DNA of 64,000 bases from Promethearchaeota archaeon. GTDB lineage: Archaea > Asgardarchaeota > Lokiarchaeia > Sigynarchaeales > SOKP01. Within the stretch, counting starts at the first letter, position 1, and every line of letters begins with the position of its first letter. A model generated the notes under the pieces. It saw only the letters and a program-made list of their open reading frames with translations, was not told where the DNA came from and did no database searches. The stretch lies in NCBI GenBank assembly GCA_019894875.1, contig JAGXNR010000007.1, positions 7,915-71,914 on the forward strand, written 5' to 3'. A program made the position numbers and the translations under genes. This document shows positions 8,307 to 17,240 of this stretch, one piece after another.

Positions 8307-8825
8307 ATGGATGAGATGTCTGAAATAAGAGGAAAATATTTTGAAGAATTTCAGGAGGGAGACACATATCTTACCTCGAGAAGAACTCTACGGGAGGCAG
8401 ATTTAATGGATTTTTGTAATTTATGCTGGTTTAATTTATCCATGTTTTTTGATGAGATTTATGCTGAAAAAGAGATGCCATATAAATCCCCGGTATTCCC
8501 CGGTCCTTTTATTATCCCTCTGGCAATCGGTCTTTTTTTGAAATTAGGAGTTTATGAGAGAACTGTAATTGCGTTACTAGGGATTCAAAATCTTAAGTTC
8601 AAAACATCGTTAAGAGTTGGTGATACGATGGAAGTTGAGGTTATAATTCTTACTAAAAAAGATTCTAAAACCTATTCTAATAGAGGAATAATGTGTTCTT
8701 TATTCAGTATCAATAAAGTTCACCATGATCTATCAAAAGAATTCATTATGTCTTTTGAAATGACCCATTTGTTAAAAAAGAAAGATTTTACGATACAATT
8801 ACTGAAAAATAAGAATCCCTTTTAG
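8307..8825 (+). CDS. MaoC-like hot-dog domain protein
   Basis: The 172-residue protein has the MaoC dehydratase layout. RGKYFEEFQEGDTYLTSRRT lies near the N-terminus, then a helix, then FPGPFIIPLAIGLFLKLG and the strand pair IQNLKFKTSLRVGDTMEVEV. MaoC hydratases hydrate enoyl-CoA with an Asp/His pair in a DxNPxHxD loop. Here the corresponding loop reads FNLSMFFDEIYA, so both the Asp and the His seem to be replaced by Phe. It may therefore bind acyl-CoA without hydratase activity or do another reaction. Translation may start at the ATG used here or at the in-frame ATG nine bases downstream. It lies among CoA-metabolism genes but has its own promoter region. Confidence 0.75.
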   Translation: MDEMSEIRGKYFEEFQEGDTYLTSRRTLREADLMDFCNLCWFNLSMFFDEIYAEKEMPYKSPVFPGPFIIPLAIGLFLKLGVYERTVIALLGIQNLKFKTSLRVGDTMEVEVIILTKKDSKTYSNRGIMCSLFSINKVHHDLSKEFIMSFEMTHLLKKKDFTIQLLKNKNPF

Positions 8826-8885
8826 GCTTATTTCTCAACTTACTAAAAAGTAAACCTTAATAAAATAACGCGATTTCATAATGTA

Positions 8886-9062
8886 ATGAAATATAAAATC
8901 GCGATATCTTATCTTTTATTTATAATCTCTGGCGTTTTTTATATGTTCATTTCTTCCGCTTGCCATATTAGCCAAGAGGTGTTTTGCTACTCAATAAGTT
9001 TCTTAACGTTCATAATAATGTTTTGTCTTTTATTTATTTCTCTAGCTAGTTTACTTGATTAA
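8886..9062 (+). CDS. Small membrane protein, 58 aa (candidate)
   Basis: An ATG frame of 58 codons encodes two hydrophobic segments (about residues 6-24 and 38-55), separated by a short loop with two cysteines (SSACHISQEVFCYS). It begins about 60 bases after the MaoC-like gene, and its last four bases overlap the stop of the oppositely oriented zinc-ribbon gene. No clear ribosome-binding site is seen. The composition fits a two-helix membrane miniprotein, but T-rich DNA can give such frames by chance. Confidence 0.35.
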   Translation: MKYKIAISYLLFIISGVFYMFISSACHISQEVFCYSISFLTFIIMFCLLFISLASLLD

Positions 9063-9550
9063 TCTATTTCAATTCCACACATAGGACAAATCACTGTTTC
9101 CTCTTCGATCTTTTTTCCGCAATTAGGACAGTATTTAATTTTGAGGCGTTCCTTATGATTAACTTCCACATCACCTTCTGGTATTGTTTCTTTCCCAACA
9201 CTGTGGAGTAGAGAAAATAAGTGAGAAAATAATCCATTATACCAAGATAGCTTAAGCTTTTCGACTCTTAATATATTACGTGATAGTGGTGTTGCTTCTA
9301 CTCTCACTAGCGTTTTACTTCCTTCTAACTCAAAGAAACTTATCCAGATTCTCTTCTTCCAATTCGGATCATGACCTGTGTTAGTCATCATTGTCCCTTG
9401 CTTAGCATCAATGAACTTGTGAGGTGTTGATACTTTTATTTTTGCTTTATGTTGACTATTGAGCCATTGCATAGTAAGATCAAAGGCTTTCTCGACGGGT
9501 AAGTGTAGATTTTCCTCGTAAATTACATTAATTCTCATAAACATTTCCAT
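9059..9550 (-). CDS. Zinc-ribbon protein, 163 aa, unknown function
   Basis: The first ~130 residues form a soluble alpha/beta domain (FDLTMQWLNSQHKAKIKVST, RIWISFFELEGSKTLVRVEA) that looks like a small helix-grip or amphipathic-sheet fold. The last 30 residues are a zinc ribbon (CPNCGKKIEEETVICPMCGIEID). The family is not one I can name. Three methionines lie within the first five codons (M1, M3, M5), so the exact start is open. The gene is divergent from the gamma-carbonic anhydrase gene. C-terminal zinc ribbons of this type occur again in proteins at 18891 and 20615 in this window. Confidence 0.65.
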   Translation of the reverse strand: MEMFMRINVIYEENLHLPVEKAFDLTMQWLNSQHKAKIKVSTPHKFIDAKQGTMMTNTGHDPNWKKRIWISFFELEGSKTLVRVEATPLSRNILRVEKLKLSWYNGLFSHLFSLLHSVGKETIPEGDVEVNHKERLKIKYCPNCGKKIEEETVICPMCGIEID

Positions 9551-9715
9551 GATAAGATTTTATCTACAATTACACAATAGAATTTTAAACTTTTTAATTT
9601 TTCATGATCAGATAATCATGATTTTCCTTAGATAATCATTCCAAAAATCTTAAATAACTTTTGCATTTTTAGAAATCATCTATTTTATTTTTTAAAAGAT
9701 AGTGAGATTTAGAAA

Positions 9716-10261
9716 ATGATTGTTCAATCACCATTTGACGGGACGATCCCTCAAATTCATCCCACCGCATTCATTGCTAAAGACGCAGTTATTATTGGAG
9801 ATGTAGAGATTGGTGCTTATGTAAATATGTGGTTTGGAGCAAAAATTAGAGGAGATTGGGGAAGAATAGTTGTGGGAGAAAATACAAGCATTCAAGAAAA
9901 TTGTGTAATCCATTCAACAGTTAAAGGTTTAGTAACAATTGGAAAAAATGTGACTCTTGGGCACTTATCAATGGTCCATGGACCTGCAACCATTGGAGAC
10001 TCAACTCTTATAGGTATTAGTGCATCCGTATTACAAAATTCCACTGTTGGAACCGGAGTTGTCTTAGCGGGTGGATCTGTTATTAGGGGTCAGGCAGATG
10101 ATAATTGTCTTTATGCAGGAGTACCAGCAATAAAAAAGAAAGAATATTCCGACAGGAGAATGGGAAAATGGGGCTCTAATCTTTACGTGGAAAATGGCCA
10201 GAAATTTAAAGCAGCGGGACTAGGACAGGAAATTCCAGAGGAATATTTGATGAAAGTTTAG
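9716..10261 (+). CDS. Gamma-class carbonic anhydrase-like protein
   Basis: The 181-residue protein shows the hexapeptide repeats of a left-handed beta-helix (VIIGDVEIGAYVNMWFGAKI, TIGDSTLIGISASVLQNSTV). Three zinc-ligand histidines are spaced as in the Cam family: H66 (CVIHS), H83 (LGH) and H88 (MVHG). Gamma-carbonic anhydrases interconvert CO2 and bicarbonate; many Cam-like proteins of this length are active trimers while others have only structural or CoA-transfer roles. It lies 39 bases upstream of the thiolase-like gene on the same strand, so the two may be cotranscribed. Confidence 0.85.
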   Translation: MIVQSPFDGTIPQIHPTAFIAKDAVIIGDVEIGAYVNMWFGAKIRGDWGRIVVGENTSIQENCVIHSTVKGLVTIGKNVTLGHLSMVHGPATIGDSTLIGISASVLQNSTVGTGVVLAGGSVIRGQADDNCLYAGVPAIKKKEYSDRRMGKWGSNLYVENGQKFKAAGLGQEIPEEYLMKV

Positions 10262-10300
10262 ATAGGGTGTTAATTTCAATACTAAAATTTGATTCTATTT

Positions 10301-11809
10301 ATGAATAACATAAAATCTTGGCCTATAATTATCGGAGCCGCTCAGTATACTCAGCCTAAAGAAACACAAATTCCATTAGATCCTCTTAAGTTAATTGCTA
10401 AAGTAAGCAAATTAGCGATAGAAGATACAGGAATAACCAATTTAAATGAATTTATTGAAACAGTGTATCTTGTATTTTTTGCTAGTTGGTCTTATGAGGA
10501 TGCACCTGGTGAATTATGTGAGATGCTTGGGATAAATCCCTCTAATAAACTTTTATCATCATCTGGTGGTAATACTTCTCTAAGACTACTCAATCAAGCA
10601 GCTCTTTCTATCAATGAAGGAAAGAGTAGGATGGCTCTCATCACCGGGGGTGAAGCATGGTATTCAACGAGTCTACAGCGAAAAGGAAAAGTGGTTTTAA
10701 ACTGGCCTGAATATACAAAATCGAAATATTCAGAAGCAGGAACAATGAAAAGCTTAAACGATTTTGAACAGAAATATAGTTTACATATTCCTTCAATTTC
10801 ATATGCTATGTTTGAAACTGCATTAAGAAACGCTTCAAAGAGAAGCTTAGAAGAACATCAATTGAGTATTGGGAGTCTGTTTGAAAAATTCAGTAAAGTC
10901 GCTTCAACTAATCCATCTGCGTGGTTTAAAGAATCTTCTACTGCTCAAGATATAATTACCCCAAACTCAAAAAATCGTAATGTAAATCATCCTTACACAA
11001 AATATATGTGTTCCAATCCTTTTGTTGATCAATCTGGTGCGATCCTCCTGACTACTCCAGAGTTTGCTGAAGAACTAAACATTGAGCCTTCTAAATGGAT
11101 TTATTTAATGGGAGGAGGAGATTTACAAAATATATTTAATATAACTCAACGACCGAGTCTTGTCAAATCTCCTGCTGCCAAACATGCATCTCGATTATCA
11201 CTTGCTCAGGCTGGACTAAAAATGGAGGATATTGATCTATTTGATTTTTATAGTTGTTTTCCATCTATGGTACAGCTTATACGAAATGCATTGAACTTAA
11301 AGGAAGATGACCCACGCCCCCTTACTATAACTGGAGGAATGCCTTTTTTTGGAGGACCATGGAATAATTATTCTTTACATCCAGTAATAACAGCTGTAGA
11401 TCTAATTCGTAAAAATCCTTCTTTGAAAATAATGCAGATAGCAAATGGGGGATGGAATACCAAACTATCTGTAACAATTTATGGGAAAACTCCCCCTATA
11501 AAACCATGGAGTACTGATGCTTTCTTAAATATGCAGCAAGAAATTGATAAAGAAGAACTTCCTAAACCAATTGAAAAAGCGAATGGTGTTCTTAGTATTG
11601 AAGCCTATACTATTACATATAAAAGAGATGGAACCCCAGATCTAGGAATTGTTATTGGAGTTCTCGAAAATGGTTCACGTACATTAGCAGTTTTAAAAGA
11701 AGACTCTAAAATACTAGAAAAGTTAAGTCAACAAGAATTAGTTGGAAAAAAATATAGAGTTTTTCATGACTATGAAGATGACTTTAATTATCTAAAAGTC
11801 GATAAATAA
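10301..11809 (+). CDS. Thiolase-like protein (TLP1-type) with extra C-terminal domain
   Basis: The 502-residue protein has the two thiolase half-domains (residues about 1-390) and an added C-terminal beta-rich domain of about 100 residues. This extra domain is seen in thiolase-like proteins annotated as acetyl-CoA acetyltransferase. The usual nucleophile motif (CASG) reads SSSGGN here, the usual GHPxG loop reads GGPWNNY, and the C-terminal Cys motif reads ANGGWN. The classical catalytic Cys/His/Cys set is therefore missing. The ATG at 10301 is chosen over a TTG at 10289 because it is the first ATG, aligned with the start of the thiolase fold. It probably forms a unit with the carbonic anhydrase-like gene. 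Confidence 0.78.
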   Translation: MNNIKSWPIIIGAAQYTQPKETQIPLDPLKLIAKVSKLAIEDTGITNLNEFIETVYLVFFASWSYEDAPGELCEMLGINPSNKLLSSSGGNTSLRLLNQAALSINEGKSRMALITGGEAWYSTSLQRKGKVVLNWPEYTKSKYSEAGTMKSLNDFEQKYSLHIPSISYAMFETALRNASKRSLEEHQLSIGSLFEKFSKVASTNPSAWFKESSTAQDIITPNSKNRNVNHPYTKYMCSNPFVDQSGAILLTTPEFAEELNIEPSKWIYLMGGGDLQNIFNITQRPSLVKSPAAKHASRLSLAQAGLKMEDIDLFDFYSCFPSMVQLIRNALNLKEDDPRPLTITGGMPFFGGPWNNYSLHPVITAVDLIRKNPSLKIMQIANGGWNTKLSVTIYGKTPPIKPWSTDAFLNMQQEIDKEELPKPIEKANGVLSIEAYTITYKRDGTPDLGIVIGVLENGSRTLAVLKEDSKILEKLSQQELVGKKYRVFHDYEDDFNYLKVDK

Positions 11810-11844
11810 ATTAATAAGGAGATTGTAGAATAAAACAATAGAAA

Positions 11845-13143
11845 CTACTGAATAATATTAGCTTCAGATATTTTTGCTGTTCGATAATCCACACGGGGAA
11901 GGTTTTTCATCGAATACGGGAGGTTTACATCATCAGGAATGGGATCAATATAAAAATGTCTGAATTCCTTGTTTTGCATTCTACAAAATGGGCTCTTATG
12001 ATTGAATGCAGGATGTTTGACCATCCTCATCCATATTTTTTTTAAGGATTCTTTTCGAATGTTTCCAAAAGAAAGGGGAGAGAAATCACATGGAGAAATA
12101 TCTCCATAAGCAGAAGCATAATATTGAATATTTGCGGCTAAACACCCTATTCCAGAAAGATATGCTTCCACAGAATTCTGCCAAGCTTGCGATGAAAGAG
12201 GCGGCACAATCTTATTTCGGAATACTTCAGCAGAATAATTATGTATTTCCTCATGCAGTTTAGGGGTTAACATTTCACTCGTATCTTTTAACATATTACC
12301 GGTGGGTACACAATCAAAATAGATAATATTGTGGAGACCAAGCTCAACACCTAATTCATGAATTTTTTTATAAACTCCCTTTTCTGTTCCCGAACGTGTA
12401 GCGTATGAAGAAAAACCTGCAAAAATGCCTTTTGACTTCACTTTCTTGATCCCCTCGATAGCCGTTTCAAATAATCCTGGCATCCCTCTTAATTTGTTAT
12501 GTTCTTCAGGATTCGGGGAATCGATGCTTAAAAATAACGAATAAAGTCCCGCATCAAACAATTTCTCTACGTTTTCATCTGTGAGGAATTGACCGTTTGT
12601 AAACATGACCGGCATTGCTTTTCTTTTGTCTACGTAAGAAATAAGCTCAAAAAGATCTTCCCGTAATAAAGGTTCTCCTCCTGTGAAGGCAATAATGGTT
12701 ACTCCTAATTTCTGAGCATCGTCAATTAGATTTTTGGCTTCTTCTGTGGATAATTCTTTCCGTTCTTCTGTATAGTGCCTACCGGCACTACAGTGAACAC
12801 ATTTACATTGACATTTATATGTTACTGCGAAAGTCATTGCAATAGGAAAGGGATAGGGCATTAATTGAGATTTTATTAATCCTTTTAGAGCACGAAGCAT
12901 GGGTCGGCTTCCAACAGGAGGGGCAAAAGTATTAGCAACCATCTTTCCCTCCCATTTACCAATTGTATCATAATTTTTATAGAAATTTGCTTGTAAAAGT
13001 ATCATGAAAATCAAGCGATAAATCCGTAACCTATCAAGAAGGGGATTTAAAATCCCAGTACCCGTAACTTGACCGTTATCAAGTTTTTTATAGCTTATTA
13101 GTTTTACATTAAAGAATTTCAGAAAAACATGTTCTGTTTCCAT
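11845..13143 (-). CDS. Radical SAM protein with SPASM-like C-terminus
   Basis: The 432-residue protein has a radical SAM core with the CxxxCxxC motif (CQCKCVHC) near residue 110. The SAM-binding GGEPLL and the strand MFTNG follow. Cysteines in the C-terminal region (IGCLAANIQYY, SPCDFSPLSFGNI, SPFCRMQN) suggest an auxiliary cluster of SPASM type. Such proteins modify peptides, haem precursors (AhbD/NirJ-like) or enzyme side chains; the substrate here is unknown. An N-terminal stretch of about 65 residues before the core may be a separate small domain. It is convergent with the thiolase-like gene, 35 bases apart. Confidence 0.85.
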   Translation of the reverse strand: METEHVFLKFFNVKLISYKKLDNGQVTGTGILNPLLDRLRIYRLIFMILLQANFYKNYDTIGKWEGKMVANTFAPPVGSRPMLRALKGLIKSQLMPYPFPIAMTFAVTYKCQCKCVHCSAGRHYTEERKELSTEEAKNLIDDAQKLGVTIIAFTGGEPLLREDLFELISYVDKRKAMPVMFTNGQFLTDENVEKLFDAGLYSLFLSIDSPNPEEHNKLRGMPGLFETAIEGIKKVKSKGIFAGFSSYATRSGTEKGVYKKIHELGVELGLHNIIYFDCVPTGNMLKDTSEMLTPKLHEEIHNYSAEVFRNKIVPPLSSQAWQNSVEAYLSGIGCLAANIQYYASAYGDISPCDFSPLSFGNIRKESLKKIWMRMVKHPAFNHKSPFCRMQNKEFRHFYIDPIPDDVNLPYSMKNLPRVDYRTAKISEANIIQ

Positions 13144-13339
13144 TTAAAATTCTCACTACTTAATGCTAATTATTGATCCTTTTTGTTTCTGATCTTAATA
13201 AATCTTTCTAATCGTAGTGTTTTACCCCTTATATACTCTTAGTTCAATATCTAATATATCAAGAATCGAAATGTTATTTATAATCTGTGATATATTATTA
13301 ATAGAGCATCACAGAAAGACCATAAATTCTTAAAAAACA

Positions 13340-13558
13340 TCAGAGTCCTTCTTTATTAAGTATCATAAGTGCTCCATGAGAGCAAGCTTGAACACATTTA
13401 CCACAACAATCGCACTTATCTTCATTAATTTTTGCGATTGATGAAATAAAGCCAATTAGAGAGCTAGGAATGGCATAATATGGACAAGATTCTACACAAA
13501 TCCCACAACCAACACATTTCTTCAGAAATAGCTTAATAAAATTTATCGAATTTGGCAT
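13340..13558 (-). CDS. 2[4Fe-4S] ferredoxin
   Basis: The 72-residue protein contains two full cluster motifs, CVGCGICVESCP and CDCCGKCVQACS, separated by about 30 residues. It should carry two [4Fe-4S] clusters and shuttle low-potential electrons, for instance to the radical SAM or F420-linked enzymes nearby. The start is set at the ATG (MPNSINF) rather than at the TTG five codons upstream. The gene stands alone between the radical SAM gene and the saccharopine-dehydrogenase-like gene, all on the minus strand. Confidence 0.9.
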   Translation of the reverse strand: MPNSINFIKLFLKKCVGCGICVESCPYYAIPSSLIGFISSIAKINEDKCDCCGKCVQACSHGALMILNKEGL

Positions 13559-13694
13559 CGTTTTATTTAACAAATTAGTAAACGTGTTTTATTAGTATCT
13601 GGAACTTACTATGGTAAATATAAAGTAATAAAATAAATTTATGAATCAGTCTATTTCCTAATGTTTTCTCAATAAACTAGCTACCTTTTAGGAC

Positions 13695-14747
13695 TTAATC
13701 AATTGAATCAAATCGAGTTGTCTCTGGAATCTCCAGTAGAAAATCAGCTCCAAAAGCTAATGCTGGTGTTAAAGTTCCTATTGGTTTCAGTTCTAATAAC
13801 TTTTCTACACATCGTACTCCTGCAACAGCAGTGAACTGATAAGATTCCATAGTTTCAACCCATGCCTGTGCACTCTCTCCTTTATCATTAGTAGCATGTG
13901 CCCACAGATAACATCGAAATGTTTCACGCTTAGTCTTATCGGGGCCATGAATATTTTTTTCAATCCAATCTTTTACTTTTTTTTTGGAATCCCCATTTTC
14001 GTTAAAATCTTTTACAGACACCCCGAGGGATTGAAGTAAACTTGGAAACTTTTTCGGTAAAGGCATAAAAGTAGTGATATTTGGGATACTTGTTGTTCGA
14101 TAAGCAGTTGCCAAATCACCCCAAGTGACAGGTCTTACTACCCTTTCTTTATCAGAAAATCGTATTTTTCGGATCGTATCTTCTTGAAGCCGAACAAGGT
14201 CTCCATTCCTTCGTACTAATTGCCCAGTTTGAAAATATTCCAACATTGTTTTAAGAGTTCCGGGACTAGGATTACTCATAGCAGTGATACCAAGATCTAA
14301 AGAGATGGGCTTTATAATTTTATCACTTACATATTTAACTAAGCAATCAGTAGGAACTACATCAAATCCTACTCCGGAAATGATTGCAATTTTTTTATCT
14401 CTCGCTTCCTTATCATGTTTAAAATTTTCTTCAAAAACCTGGACTTCACCGGTAATATCAACATAATTTGTTCCTGTTTTTAAGCATGCTTTTACCATAG
14501 GCTCACTCGTATATTTGTATGGACCTGCAGCATGAAATACTAAATCGACATTTTTAAGAATTTTCACTAATTTATCTTCATTTTTCAAATCGAGAATTTC
14601 ATAATCCATATTAAATTGTTCAACAACGGGGAGAAGTTTTTCCCTCGATCGGCCTGCTAATAAAGGAGAGTGACCACGATTGTTAGCTTCTTGGCCTATT
14701 AATTTTCCCGTATACCCATAAGCTCCATATAACATCCACGTTGTCAT
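13695..14747 (-). CDS. Saccharopine dehydrogenase-like NAD(P)-binding reductase
   Basis: The 350-residue protein opens with a Rossmann fold (MLYGAYGYTGKLIGQEA), followed by LLAGRSREKL, FHAAGPYKYTSEPMVKACL and YVDITGEV. This pattern marks the saccharopine dehydrogenase/trans-acting enoyl reductase group rather than true lysine-pathway enzymes, which have different C-terminal domains. Related proteins reduce double bonds in lipid or polyketide intermediates. A role with the acyl-CoA or lipid genes nearby is possible but unproven. No membrane segment is present. Confidence 0.82.
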   Translation of the reverse strand: MTTWMLYGAYGYTGKLIGQEANNRGHSPLLAGRSREKLLPVVEQFNMDYEILDLKNEDKLVKILKNVDLVFHAAGPYKYTSEPMVKACLKTGTNYVDITGEVQVFEENFKHDKEARDKKIAIISGVGFDVVPTDCLVKYVSDKIIKPISLDLGITAMSNPSPGTLKTMLEYFQTGQLVRRNGDLVRLQEDTIRKIRFSDKERVVRPVTWGDLATAYRTTSIPNITTFMPLPKKFPSLLQSLGVSVKDFNENGDSKKKVKDWIEKNIHGPDKTKRETFRCYLWAHATNDKGESAQAWVETMESYQFTAVAGVRCVEKLLELKPIGTLTPALAFGADFLLEIPETTRFDSID

Positions 14748-14819
14748 TTATATCTATTTTAAGAACTCTTAGTAGCTTAAAAAGGTTTAAGTTATAATCA
14801 ATAATATTTTTGTATAATC

Positions 14820-15062
14820 TCATTCGTGTAAAATCGTTCCATAAGAGAGTGCTTCATCTAAGGAAAATGGGGAATTATTGAAACCAGAATCGAATAATTT
14901 GAGTAATTCACTAAAGTGAGAATAATTTTTTATAGAGATAATTAATAATTTGTTCAAAATACAAATAAAATTTCCCGTAGGGAATTTCATAATCCTGAAA
15001 TTCTTTGTATTAAGAAAATTCATTCTGTTAGTAAAGTTAAATTTCAATACAAGAAGATACAT
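14820..15062 (-). CDS. Doubtful 80-aa reading frame in a 318-bp spacer
   Basis: An ATG-initiated frame of 80 codons occupies most of the space between the saccharopine-dehydrogenase-like gene and the thioesterase gene. The C-terminal half (SHFSELLKLFDSGFNNSPFS) looks protein-like, but I recognise no family. Its start lies only three bases from the divergent thioesterase start, leaving no room for two promoters. It may be a decayed fragment or non-coding. Otherwise this spacer shows only A+T-rich promoter-like DNA. Confidence 0.2.
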   Translation of the reverse strand: MYLLVLKFNFTNRMNFLNTKNFRIMKFPTGNFICILNKLLIISIKNYSHFSELLKLFDSGFNNSPFSLDEALSYGTILHE

Positions 15063-15065
15063 ATT

Positions 15066-15458
15066 ATGGAGGATTTAAAAAAAAAACTTTACGAGAGAAT
15101 TCCCTACTATTCAACTTTGGGTCTTGAACTACAAGAAATTGGGAATGGGAAAGCAATTTTTGAAATTTTAATTAGGGAAGAATTAACTCAGAATGGTATG
15201 GTTCATGGTGGGGTTATAGCCTCTCTTATTGATTCTTCCTGTGCATGTGCGGCAATCTCTTTAGTTTATCCTGATGGATATATAACCACTATCGATTTAC
15301 AGGTTGAATTTCTTAAACCTGCTACCAAAGGCATACTGAAAGCAAAAGCTAAATGTACCAAAGCGGGAAAAACTATCTTTTTCTGTAAAGCAAAAGTCTG
15401 GAATAATGAAGGTGAACTTATAAGCACTGGTAGCTCGCAACTTCTTCGGATCTCATAA
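15066..15458 (+). CDS. PaaI-type hot-dog thioesterase
   Basis: The 130-residue protein has the PaaI/YbgC hot-dog fold. The signature NGMVHGGVIASLIDSSCACA is near residue 43, and strands TIDLQVEFLKPATKG and AGKTIFFCKAKVWN follow. Such enzymes hydrolyse acyl- or aryl-CoA thioesters to free CoA. The HGG motif and the Asp in the following helix are present, so activity is likely. The length is typical for a single-domain member. It could release CoA from end products of the surrounding acyl-CoA metabolism. Confidence 0.88.
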   Translation: MEDLKKKLYERIPYYSTLGLELQEIGNGKAIFEILIREELTQNGMVHGGVIASLIDSSCACAAISLVYPDGYITTIDLQVEFLKPATKGILKAKAKCTKAGKTIFFCKAKVWNNEGELISTGSSQLLRIS

Positions 15459-15558
15459 AAGCAAAAATCAATTGGCAAACTATTTTTTTGTTCTACCATT
15501 ACACAAAACAAATTTTATTGTACTTTTTTATATTTAAATCAAAATTGTATATAATAAG

Positions 15559-16068
15559 ATGAGAAAGACGATTAAGGTCATTGTCTCCGGAGATGGAGGA
15601 GTAGGAAAAACCTCATTTCTTAATCGATTAATTAATGATAGTTTCGATGCGAATAGTGGTTTAACCAAGGGAGTAGATTTTTTTTCAAAAGACGTTCAAA
15701 TTAATGGATCTGAATACAATTTTGTTATATGGGATTTTGCAGGGCAGCGTCAGTTTAAAAGGTTATTATCTGATTTTGTAAATGGCTCGTTTGCTGCTTT
15801 TATATTATTTGATTTCTCACGGTTTACTACACTTGAAGGTGTTGAGGAATGGATTAATAAATTAGATAAATATGGTGAAATCCCAATTATAATATTAGGT
15901 TCTAAAAATGATGTGATTGATCTTTATGAGATGAAAGTCTTTGATGATTATATTTCTGAAATTAGAAGGAATCATCAGAATGTAATCGGGTATCTAAAAA
16001 TATCTTCAAAAACTGGTTTTAATATTAAAGAAGCTTTTGTGAGATTAATAGAAGAAATATCCCACTGA
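15559..16068 (+). CDS. Ras-like small GTPase, single domain
   Basis: The 169-residue protein is a single small-GTPase domain. The P-loop is GDGGVGKTS (residues 11-19), switch II is WDFAGQRQF (about 58-66), the G4 motif reads GSKND instead of NKxD, and G5 is SSKTG. The serine in place of the G4 asparagine may alter guanine specificity or affinity. There is no C-terminal prenylation cysteine, so it is probably soluble or held by a partner. Families of such GTPases are expanded in Asgard archaea and related to eukaryotic Ras, Rab and Rag. It is convergent with BCAT and 100 bases downstream of the thioesterase. Confidence 0.9.
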   Translation: MRKTIKVIVSGDGGVGKTSFLNRLINDSFDANSGLTKGVDFFSKDVQINGSEYNFVIWDFAGQRQFKRLLSDFVNGSFAAFILFDFSRFTTLEGVEEWINKLDKYGEIPIIILGSKNDVIDLYEMKVFDDYISEIRRNHQNVIGYLKISSKTGFNIKEAFVRLIEEISH

Positions 16069-16083
16069 ATGTAAAGAAAATGG

Positions 16084-17112
16084 TTATACTTTAGTTATCC
16101 ATCCAAACTCATCTTCAATATCTAGATATTGAATTCCCCTTAATAATTCATAGATTTGTTTTGTGAATTCACCTGGTTCACGGTTATTAAAAACTCTTTT
16201 CTGACCCTCGAAAGAGACTGAAGCAATAGGTGTTATAACTGCGGCAGTTCCTGAGCAGAAAACTTCAGTACAGCTGTCTTCAAATAGTTCTTTATAGGAA
16301 ATATCTCTTTCTTCAATTTCTATTCCTACTTTTTTAGATGCTATTTCTAAGATTGATTCTCTGGTGATCCCCTCAAGAATGGTTCCCGTTTTTCTAGGAG
16401 TTACTAATTTGCCATTAATTAATCCAAAAAAGTTAGCAGCCCCTACCTCCTCTATAAATTCTAAATTAACAGCGTCTAAATATATAATTTGAGCAAATCC
16501 TCTAGCTTTTGCTTCTTTTGCTGGCAACATTGTTCCTGCATAATTACAGATCGTTTTTGTTGATCCAGTTCCTCCTGGTGCGGCTCTGGTATACTTTTTT
16601 GAGATCTCTAAATCAATTCCTTTAAAACCTTCAGGGAAATAAGGTCCAACAGGTACCGTAAAAATGATAAACGTAAATTCATTTGCCGAAGCTACCCCTA
16701 ACATAGGCCCACTTCCAAATAACATTGGACGGATATATAAAGCACCTCCGCTATCATAGGGAGGGATGAACTCTTCATTTGCTTTAACTACTTTTTTGAT
16801 AACTTTAATAAAATCATCAATATCATACTCAGGCATTAGTAATCTTCTAGCACTATAATTAAATCTTTTTCCATTTTCTTCGGGTTTAAATAAAGTGATT
16901 TCCCCAGATTTAGCTCTTAATGCTTTCATACCCTCAAAAATACCTTGTCCATAATTTAACACACACGCCGCAGGTGAAATTTCAATATTACCAAACGGAA
17001 CTATCCTACCTTCATCCCAACTTCCATTCTTATAGTTAGAGATAAACATAGATTTCGTAGCCATGAAATTAAATCCTAATGAGTAAAAATCAACATCTTT
17101 CGGTTCCACCAT
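16084..17112 (-). CDS. ilvE: Branched-chain amino acid aminotransferase
   Basis: The 342-residue PLP fold-type IV enzyme interconverts valine, leucine and isoleucine with their 2-oxo acids. The Schiff-base lysine lies in GSTKTICNYAG, and the cofactor-binding segments EEVGAANFFG and TGTILEGITRESILEIA follow. The ATG at 17112 is preceded by AGGAG nine bases upstream, which rules out the nearby TTG. It is convergent with the Ras-like GTPase gene (15-bp gap). In fermenting archaea it can feed branched 2-oxo acids into oxidoreductases and then acyl-CoA ligases of the type at 4137. Confidence 0.92.
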   Translation of the reverse strand: MVEPKDVDFYSLGFNFMATKSMFISNYKNGSWDEGRIVPFGNIEISPAACVLNYGQGIFEGMKALRAKSGEITLFKPEENGKRFNYSARRLLMPEYDIDDFIKVIKKVVKANEEFIPPYDSGGALYIRPMLFGSGPMLGVASANEFTFIIFTVPVGPYFPEGFKGIDLEISKKYTRAAPGGTGSTKTICNYAGTMLPAKEAKARGFAQIIYLDAVNLEFIEEVGAANFFGLINGKLVTPRKTGTILEGITRESILEIASKKVGIEIEERDISYKELFEDSCTEVFCSGTAAVITPIASVSFEGQKRVFNNREPGEFTKQIYELLRGIQYLDIEDEFGWITKV

Positions 17113-17240
17113 AATTATCAACTCCTAAAACATGTAAAAAAATATATGAATGCTTAATAAAAAATCTTATTAAGAAATAAGAAATGTATAAAAAAATCAA
17201 TCCATCAATTAAATATTACTATAATCCCACATCCGATTTA

